A DNA stretch of 21,487 nucleotides from Lachnospiraceae bacterium UBA7109 (GTDB lineage Bacteria > Bacillota > Clostridia > Lachnospirales > Lachnospiraceae), in the NCBI GenBank assembly GCA_002492335.1, contig DKYD01000025.1, positions 3,501 through 24,987 on the forward strand, read 5' to 3'. Under the pieces are notes generated by a model that saw nothing but the letters and a program-made list of their open reading frames with translations, was not told the origin of the DNA and made no database searches. This document shows positions 17,141 through 21,487 of this stretch, in pieces. Position 1 is the first letter of the stretch; each line of letters starts with the position of its first letter. The position numbers and the translations under genes are program-made.

Positions 17141-17686
17141 TTAATAAACAATTGAATCTGCTATCTCCTGTGCCTTTGCTTTTCCTGCAAGAACATCAAT
17201 TAATTTCAGTGCAAATTCAATTGCTGTTCCGACTCCCTGGCTCGTAATAATATTACCATCCACAACCACCGGAAGTCCTGTAAGAACAGCGCCCTGTATT
17301 TCCTTTTCCATTGCCGGATAACAGGTAACATGCTTCCCTTTCAAAAGTCCCAGAGTTCCAAGTATTGTAGGCGCTGCACAGATCGCCGCCACGTATTTTC
17401 CTTCCTGCGCAAAATCTGTAACTACTCTCCTGACTCCGCTGTGTTCATTCAGATTTGTAGTTCCCGGCATACCGCCTGGAAGGACGATCATATCAAACTC
17501 TACAAAATTCACTTCATCAAATAAATCTTCTGTCTGCACGGGGATACCGTGAGAGCCACGTACAATATATTCCTCATTCATCGATACCGTATCAACATAA
17601 ATCTGTGCCCTTCTGAGTAAATCCACGACAGTCAAAGCTTCGATTTCCTCAAAACCATCTGCCAATAATACACTTACCTTTTTCAT
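17141..17686 (-). CDS. DJ-1/PfpI family protein
   Basis: A 181-residue DJ-1-type protein with a flavodoxin-like fold. The nucleophile-elbow cysteine is Cys103 (AAICAAP), with partner Glu16 (FEEIE) and the oxyanion stretch LPGGMPG (69-75), matching human DJ-1 Glu18/Cys106. Members are variously reported as glyoxalase III, deglycase-like or redox-sensing proteins, acting against reactive carbonyls or oxidative stress; which applies here is not readable. ATG follows GGGAGG. It is transcribed divergently from the CYTH gene from an overlapping promoter, and no clear terminator separates it from tig, 137 bp downstream, which has its own promoter. Confidence 0.92.
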   Translation of the reverse strand: MKKVSVLLADGFEEIEALTVVDLLRRAQIYVDTVSMNEEYIVRGSHGIPVQTEDLFDEVNFVEFDMIVLPGGMPGTTNLNEHSGVRRVVTDFAQEGKYVAAICAAPTILGTLGLLKGKHVTCYPAMEKEIQGAVLTGLPVVVDGNIITSQGVGTAIEFALKLIDVLAGKAKAQEIADSIVY

Positions 17687-17725
17687 TCTACATCCTCCCT
17701 GCTTTCAAGATTTCCATACTTTTTC

Positions 17726-17754
17726 ATATTAACACCGTTTACTTTTTCTGTAAA
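17726..17754 (-). promoter_or_regulatory. Promoter of the DJ-1 gene
   Basis: Minus strand: TTTACA (-35, 17749-17754), 17-base spacer, TAATAT (-10, 17726-17731). Expected start near 17719, giving a leader of about 33 bases with GGGAGG before the ATG. Its -35 box lies in the palindrome 17737-17755, shared with the oppositely directed promoter. Confidence 0.65.
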
Positions 17755-17755
17755 C
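17737..17755. promoter_or_regulatory. Palindrome shared by two divergent -35 boxes
   Basis: GTTTAC-N7-GTAAAC, a perfect 6-bp inverted repeat. The left arm contains most of the plus-strand -35 (TTTACT) and the right arm most of the minus-strand -35 (TTTACA on the minus strand). It could be a regulator site or simply a by-product of two mirrored -35 boxes. Confidence 0.5.
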
Positions 17756-17766
17756 CCACTTATACT
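17738..17766 (+). promoter_or_regulatory. Promoter of the CYTH gene
   Basis: TTTACT (17738-17743), 17-base spacer, TATACT (17761-17766). The expected start near 17773 leaves a leader of only about 19 bases, with AAGGAGG at 17778-17784 and 7 bases to the ATG. The promoter region overlaps that of the DJ-1 gene on the other strand. Confidence 0.7.
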
Positions 17767-17780
17767 ATGATAAGTATAAG
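17759..17780. promoter_or_regulatory. Palindrome over the CYTH -10 box and start site
   Basis: CTTATACT-N6-AGTATAAG, a perfect 8-bp inverted repeat with spacer ATGATA. It covers the -10 box and the expected transcription start and ends at the ribosome binding site. The position is typical of a repressor operator. The binding protein is unknown; the XRE regulator 600 bp downstream is one candidate. Confidence 0.6.
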
Positions 17781-17791
17781 GAGGGCTCCAT

Positions 17792-18244
17792 ATGGAAATT
17801 GAACGCAAATATTTAATCTCTGAACTACCAAAAAATCTCTCATCTTATCCCTTCCGGGACATTGAACAGGGCTATCTTAACACAGCTCCGGTCATCCGGA
17901 TACGAAAAGACAACCAAAAATATGAACTCACTTACAAATCCCAGGGACTTCTGGCAAGAGAGGAATATAATCTTCCACTCACCAGAGAAGCTTATGAACA
18001 TCTCCTTCCGAAAACGGATGGACGCATCATCCGCAAACGGCGTTATATGATTCCACTCGAAAACAATCTTACCGTGGAACTGGACCTCTTCGAGGATGAT
18101 CTTGCACCCCTGGTACTTGCTGAGGTTGAATTTCCGGATAAAGAATCTGCCATGTCGTTTACACCACCTGACTGGTTTGACACAGACGTTACATTTTCAA
18201 AAGAATATCATAATAGCTATCTTTGTCTGAAAACAGATTTATAA
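17792..18244 (+). CDS. CYTH domain protein (triphosphate tunnel metalloenzyme)
   Basis: A 150-residue single-domain CYTH protein. The defining ExExK motif is EIERK at 2-6, and further tunnel residues are visible: R36 and R38 (IRIRK), K49 (TYKS), R80-R84, E96/D98 (VELDLFEDD) and E111/E113 (AEVEF). Known members hydrolyse triphosphate compounds with a metal ion, such as inorganic triphosphate or thiamine triphosphate, and some are adenylate cyclases; bacterial short forms are most often triphosphatases. The substrate here is not determined. It is monocistronic, with its own promoter and a terminator overlapping its stop codon, and is divergent from the DJ-1 gene. Confidence 0.9.
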   Translation: MEIERKYLISELPKNLSSYPFRDIEQGYLNTAPVIRIRKDNQKYELTYKSQGLLAREEYNLPLTREAYEHLLPKTDGRIIRKRRYMIPLENNLTVELDLFEDDLAPLVLAEVEFPDKESAMSFTPPDWFDTDVTFSKEYHNSYLCLKTDL

Positions 18245-18275
18245 AATGCAACATTTTGTTGCATTTTATATTTTT
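18241..18275 (+). terminator. Intrinsic terminator of the CYTH gene
   Basis: A 13-bp perfect stem (18241-18253 with 18257-18269, core AAAATGCAACA / TGTTGCATTTT) with a 3-base loop, followed by a T-run (18271-18275). It begins one base before the TAA stop codon, so the stop is inside the left arm. Confidence 0.85.
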
Positions 18276-18310
18276 GCCACGTTTTCGCGCATATCCACCT
18301 ATTTATTGGG

Positions 18311-18331
18311 CAAATTGATATACTAGATTTG
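18311..18331. promoter_or_regulatory. Putative XRE promoter with inverted repeat
   Basis: CAAAT-N11-ATTTG frames a TATACT -10 box (18319-18324). No good -35 box is seen 16-18 bases upstream. The symmetric arrangement around the -10 would suit autorepression by the XRE protein encoded just downstream, but five-base arms in AT-rich DNA are weak evidence. Confidence 0.35.
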
Positions 18332-18359
18332 TAAATGAATCTGACGGAGGTTGTATCGT

Positions 18360-18755
18360 ATGCCTAATATACAGTTGGCCAGGAATCTGCGCTATTTACG
18401 AAAGCAGAATAATCTGACCCAGGAAGCTATCAGCGACATATTAAATATATCAAGACAGGCATACTCGAATTATGAAACATGTAAACGTGTACCTGATCTG
18501 GACACGTTACTTCGTCTGTCACAATACTATCAGATCAGCATAGATGACCTGATTCTCGATAGCCTTCCTTCTTCTTATTCCAGTTTGATGAAGGAGGCAA
18601 AGACATCCTACTATACACTCTCAGAATGTAAAAGTACCGGTAATTCTATTTACCTTACAGATGAAGAACTGAAACTTATTACAGACTTTCGTTCTCTTTC
18701 TGATTCAAATAAACAGATTATTACCGGTTTTCTTTCAAATGCTAAATTAAAATAG
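18360..18755 (+). CDS. XRE-family helix-turn-helix regulator
   Basis: A 131-residue protein with an N-terminal Cro/C1-type helix-turn-helix at about 5-58: LARNLRYLRKQNNLTQ leads into helix 2, and SRQAYSNYE is the recognition helix. The C-terminal half (about 60-131) is of unknown function and mostly helical. ATG at 18360 follows GGAGG with 9-base spacing; a TTG nine bases upstream abuts that site and is unlikely. It converges on the ApgM-family gene with 15 bp between stops. The target is unknown; its own promoter or the divergent region at 17737-17780 are testable candidates. Confidence 0.85.
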   Translation: MPNIQLARNLRYLRKQNNLTQEAISDILNISRQAYSNYETCKRVPDLDTLLRLSQYYQISIDDLILDSLPSSYSSLMKEAKTSYYTLSECKSTGNSIYLTDEELKLITDFRSLSDSNKQIITGFLSNAKLK

Positions 18756-18770
18756 TATTTCTTTTAATCG

Positions 18771-19979
18771 TTATTCCTCTTCCTGGAGCAGATGGCTGAG
18801 AAGCCTGTATCCCTCCGGCCAGTTATTTTTGCCTGGAGAGGCTGTCTTCTCATTATAACACTCAGCCCCTTCTACATTATGAGTACTGTCATAAAGCAGG
18901 TATGGAATTGGTTCACCTGTATGTGTCCGCGCTTCAATCGGAGTCGGATGATCCGGAAGAAGGAGGATCCGGAACGGCTCTTTCGCTTCTTTAAGTCCAT
19001 CCACAATATTTCCCAAAACCTTTTTATCTACATTTTCGATCGCAGTAATCTTATCCTTTGCATTGCCCTGATGTCCCATTTCATCCGGCGCTTCTACATG
19101 CACATAGGCAAAGTCATACCCATCTTCTGTAAGAGCCTTTACCGCAGCCTTTGCTTTTCCCTCATAATTCGTATGCAGGCCGCCATTTGCCCCTTCCACG
19201 ATCACACAGTCCATACCGGCGCCGACTGCAATTCCTTTTAACAAATCAACTGCTGATATCATCACGCCTTTTTTTCCGGTTCTTTCTTCAAAAGAAGTCA
19301 GCGCAGGCTTCTTTCCTGCCCCCCAGAACCATGCAGAATTTGCAGGTCTTAACCCCATCTCTCTGCGCTTTACATTAATCGGATGGTTTTCAAGTATTTC
19401 ATAGCTTTTCTCCATCATTTCCCGTAATACCGGATCCTCTGGAAGATACTCGCCGATCTTCTTTGTCAATATGTCATGCGGCGGAGTCAGTTCTACAACA
19501 CAGCCATTTTTCCAGATAAGAAGATGCCTGTAGCTGGTTCCTGTATAGAATTCATATCCTTCCTTCTTCAGTCCTTCTTTTAACGCTTCAATCAGAACAG
19601 CTGCATCCTCCGTACTGATTTCGTCAGAGCTGTGATCTAGAATCGTTCTTTCCTCATAGGCACATTCTTCTTCACTCAATGTTACGATATTACATCTGAA
19701 AGAAACATCTGTATCTTCCATATCCACACCGATGCTCAGAGCCTCAAGCGGAGATCGTCCTGTATAATAAAGCCTTGGGTCATATCCCATAACTGCCAGA
19801 TTCGCTGTATCACTTCCAGGCGCCATTCCCTTCGGAACCATAGACGCCGTACCGATTTCTGACACTGGTGCAAGGCTGTCGGAAACCGGAGTCTGCGCTG
19901 CCTCAAGCGTTGTTCGCCCTCCAAGTTCCTGAAGCGGTCTTCCGGCCATCCCATCGCTTAATACTACCACATATTTCAT
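18771..19979 (-). CDS. ApgM-family phosphoglycerate mutase homologue, possible homoserine kinase
   Basis: A 402-residue member of the alkaline-phosphatase-like metalloenzyme superfamily, close to archaeal-type cofactor-independent phosphoglycerate mutase (ApgM). Metal and catalytic motifs: D9 in LSDG, phospho-acceptor Ser56 in GSDTANLAVMG, D299/H303 in APDEMGHQG, D343/H344 in PDHPTP and H353 in RTHTGEP. Family knowledge: a subgroup (TIGR02535, as I recall it) is proposed to be homoserine kinase because it neighbours threonine genes. Here it starts 22 bp after homoserine dehydrogenase, which supports that reading; glycolytic mutase remains the alternative. The ATG at 19979 has AAGGAG nine bases upstream; the ATG at 19988 directly abuts that site and is less likely. 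Confidence 0.85.
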   Translation of the reverse strand: MKYVVVLSDGMAGRPLQELGGRTTLEAAQTPVSDSLAPVSEIGTASMVPKGMAPGSDTANLAVMGYDPRLYYTGRSPLEALSIGVDMEDTDVSFRCNIVTLSEEECAYEERTILDHSSDEISTEDAAVLIEALKEGLKKEGYEFYTGTSYRHLLIWKNGCVVELTPPHDILTKKIGEYLPEDPVLREMMEKSYEILENHPINVKRREMGLRPANSAWFWGAGKKPALTSFEERTGKKGVMISAVDLLKGIAVGAGMDCVIVEGANGGLHTNYEGKAKAAVKALTEDGYDFAYVHVEAPDEMGHQGNAKDKITAIENVDKKVLGNIVDGLKEAKEPFRILLLPDHPTPIEARTHTGEPIPYLLYDSTHNVEGAECYNEKTASPGKNNWPEGYRLLSHLLQEEE

Positions 19980-20001
19980 TCTTCCCATCTCCTTATCCCT
20001 G

Positions 20002-21222
20002 TTAGCCTTCTATACGTATCATATGCAAAATACTGTCTTTATAGCTCTTCGCTCTGGTATCGTAATCTCCTTCCATCATAACCGGTGTTACGAATCCAAA
20101 TTCTCCCTCCAGTCCTTCTACATGGATGATCTCAATATCACCAAAAGAATACTGGAGATCTGCAAGCATTTCCTCTGCATTTCCCTTCATACGGATAAAG
20201 AAACGTCTTTTTGCATCTGCCTTATCTTCGATCTGAAGCTTCTCCTGCTTCCACATTGTCATAATATTGCGGTTCAAATGCTTCGCCGCATCCACAACAT
20301 CCGCCACAACAGCGCTGGCTGTCGGAAGCTTCCCTGCTCCGCTTCCATAAAACATCGCATCCCCAAGGACATTGCCATGTACAAAAATAGCATTAAAAAC
20401 TCCATTTACATTATACAGAGGATGCTCCGGATAAAGCATACACGGAGCAACAATCGCATAAAGACGGTCACCATGACGCTTACTGGAAGCAAGCAGCTTA
20501 ATTGTTGTTCCCATTGCCTTCGCATACTTCATATCTTCTACAGTAATTTCTGTAATTCCTTCACAATAGATATCTTCGAAGTCTACCTGCTGTCCGGATA
20601 TCAGAGAGGATAAAATTGCAATTTTTCTGCAGGCATCATAGCCTTCTACATCCGCCTCCGGATTACGTTCTGCAAATCCGTTATCCTGCGCTTCTTTAAG
20701 CACTGCATCGTAGTCAGCTCCTTCATAAAACATCTTTGTAAGCATATAATTGGTCGTACCGTTTAAGATACCTGTAATTTCCTCAATCTCATCTGCTGTA
20801 AGAGAAGAATTAAGCGGCCGGATAATCGGAATACCTCCGCCGACACTTGCCTCAAACAGGAAATTGATATTCTTTTCCTTTGCGATGGAAAGAAGCTCTG
20901 CGCCATGTTTTGCCACAAGCGCTTTGTTCGATGTCGCAACGCTTTTCCCAGCCTGCAGGCTTCTCTTTACAAATGTGTAAGCCGGTTCGATTCCTCCCAT
21001 TACTTCTACAACAATCTTAATATCCTCATCCTGAATGATCGTCTCAAAATCATGGATTATTTTTTCCTGTATCGGGTCTCCCGGAAAATCTCTTAAATCC
21101 AATACATATTTTACATTCAGTTCGTCTCCGATTCTCTGGTTGATACGCGCACCATTTGTCTCAATTACCTCTACCACACCAGATCCTACTGTTCCGTAGC
21201 CCATTACTGCTATATTTACCAT
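20002..21222 (-). CDS. hom: Homoserine dehydrogenase
   Basis: A 406-residue NAD(P)-dependent enzyme reducing aspartate semialdehyde to homoserine, the branch point to threonine and methionine. Rossmann motif GYGTVG (8-13), substrate-domain GILNGTTNYM (151-160), catalytic D196 and K200 in NPEADVEGYDACRK, and a C-terminal ACT domain at about 340-406 for probable threonine feedback. ATG follows AGGGAGGA. It lies 13 bp after the prfB stop and 22 bp before the ApgM-family gene. No thrC or classical GHMP-type thrB is visible in the window. Confidence 0.96.
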   Translation of the reverse strand: MVNIAVMGYGTVGSGVVEVIETNGARINQRIGDELNVKYVLDLRDFPGDPIQEKIIHDFETIIQDEDIKIVVEVMGGIEPAYTFVKRSLQAGKSVATSNKALVAKHGAELLSIAKEKNINFLFEASVGGGIPIIRPLNSSLTADEIEEITGILNGTTNYMLTKMFYEGADYDAVLKEAQDNGFAERNPEADVEGYDACRKIAILSSLISGQQVDFEDIYCEGITEITVEDMKYAKAMGTTIKLLASSKRHGDRLYAIVAPCMLYPEHPLYNVNGVFNAIFVHGNVLGDAMFYGSGAGKLPTASAVVADVVDAAKHLNRNIMTMWKQEKLQIEDKADAKRRFFIRMKGNAEEMLADLQYSFGDIEIIHVEGLEGEFGFVTPVMMEGDYDTRAKSYKDSILHMIRIEG

Positions 21223-21235
21223 TTTCTTCCTCCCT

Positions 21236-21487
21236 TTAATTCCTCACGGTCTGTTTGAGGTATGCATTGATAAATAAATCGATGCTTCCATCCATAACAG
21301 CCGTCACATTACTGTTTTCTGTATTTGTCCTGTGATCTTTTACCATCGTGTATGGCTGCATCACATAAGAACGAATCTGATTGCCAAATCCAATCTCTTT
21401 TATCTCGCCTCTGATATCAGATACCTTTTCAGCCTGCTCCTGCTCCTTCAAAAGCTTCAGCTTTGCTTTCAGCATCTGCATTGCTTT
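21236..21487 (-). CDS. prfB: Peptide chain release factor 2, C-terminal fragment
   Basis: Only the last 83 residues are in the window; the reading frame runs open through the right edge, so the gene is cut by the window and not broken. The sequence matches the conserved RF2 C-terminus: RGEIKEIGFGNQIRSYV, the PYTMVKDHRT stretch and AVMDGSIDLFINAYL. RF2 releases chains at UGA and UAA. The GGQ motif and any programmed frameshift site lie outside. Its TAA stop is 13 bp before hom, so the two are probably cotranscribed. Confidence 0.93.
   Translation of the reverse strand, partial: KAMQMLKAKLKLLKEQEQAEKVSDIRGEIKEIGFGNQIRSYVMQPYTMVKDHRTNTENSNVTAVMDGSIDLFINAYLKQTVRN

Noticed and set aside
18746..18768. 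Inverted repeat ATTAAAA-N9-TTTTAAT between the XRE and ApgM-family genes
   Set aside because: The stem is all A-T and overlaps the end of the XRE gene; it is not stable enough to support a terminator call.

Overview
The window looks like chromosomal DNA from a low-to-medium GC Firmicute, most likely a Lachnospiraceae gut anaerobe (Blautia/Dorea/Mediterraneibacter-like). This is inferred from the clostridial tig-clpP-clpX-lon-ysxC gene order, the protein sequences, the strong AGGAGG-type ribosome binding sites and the AT-rich intergenic DNA. No rRNA, tRNA, CRISPR array or insertion sequence was seen.

Region 1 (1-4253, plus strand): an AT-rich leader with a sigma-A-like promoter carrying two identical 16-bp palindromes, then a MarR-type regulator, an iron-type alcohol dehydrogenase, an ALDH3-like aldehyde dehydrogenase and a DegV/FakB-like fatty-acid-binding protein. 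The four genes are tightly spaced and end at a hairpin shared with the converging genes. One reading is a repressed operon that turns an alcohol or aldehyde, possibly fatty, into an acid.

Region 2 (4272-9571, minus strand): a three-gene SMC-type module matching JetA, JetB and JetC of Wadjet plasmid-defence systems (relatives of MksF, MksE and MksB). All ATPase motifs of JetC are intact. The fourth gene, the nuclease JetD, is absent: only 52 bp containing the terminator separate jetC from degV. This is the most interesting system here: either an incomplete or split Wadjet, or a JetD-free SMC complex used for chromosome maintenance.

Region 3 (9632-17003, minus strand): tig, clpP, clpX, lon, ysxC/yihA and an AI-2E/YtvI-type membrane protein, a core proteostasis and ribosome-assembly cluster running without a gap above 64 bp into jetABC. 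A strong hairpin follows clpX and may separate tig-clpPX from lon and everything downstream.

Region 4 (17141-18755): a DJ-1/PfpI protein and a CYTH-domain protein transcribed divergently from overlapping promoters whose -35 boxes share one palindrome, then a small XRE-type regulator.

Region 5 (18771-21487, minus strand): the 3' end of prfB (release factor 2), homoserine dehydrogenase, and an ApgM-family phosphoglycerate mutase homologue. Its position directly after hom makes it a candidate non-classical homoserine kinase for threonine synthesis.
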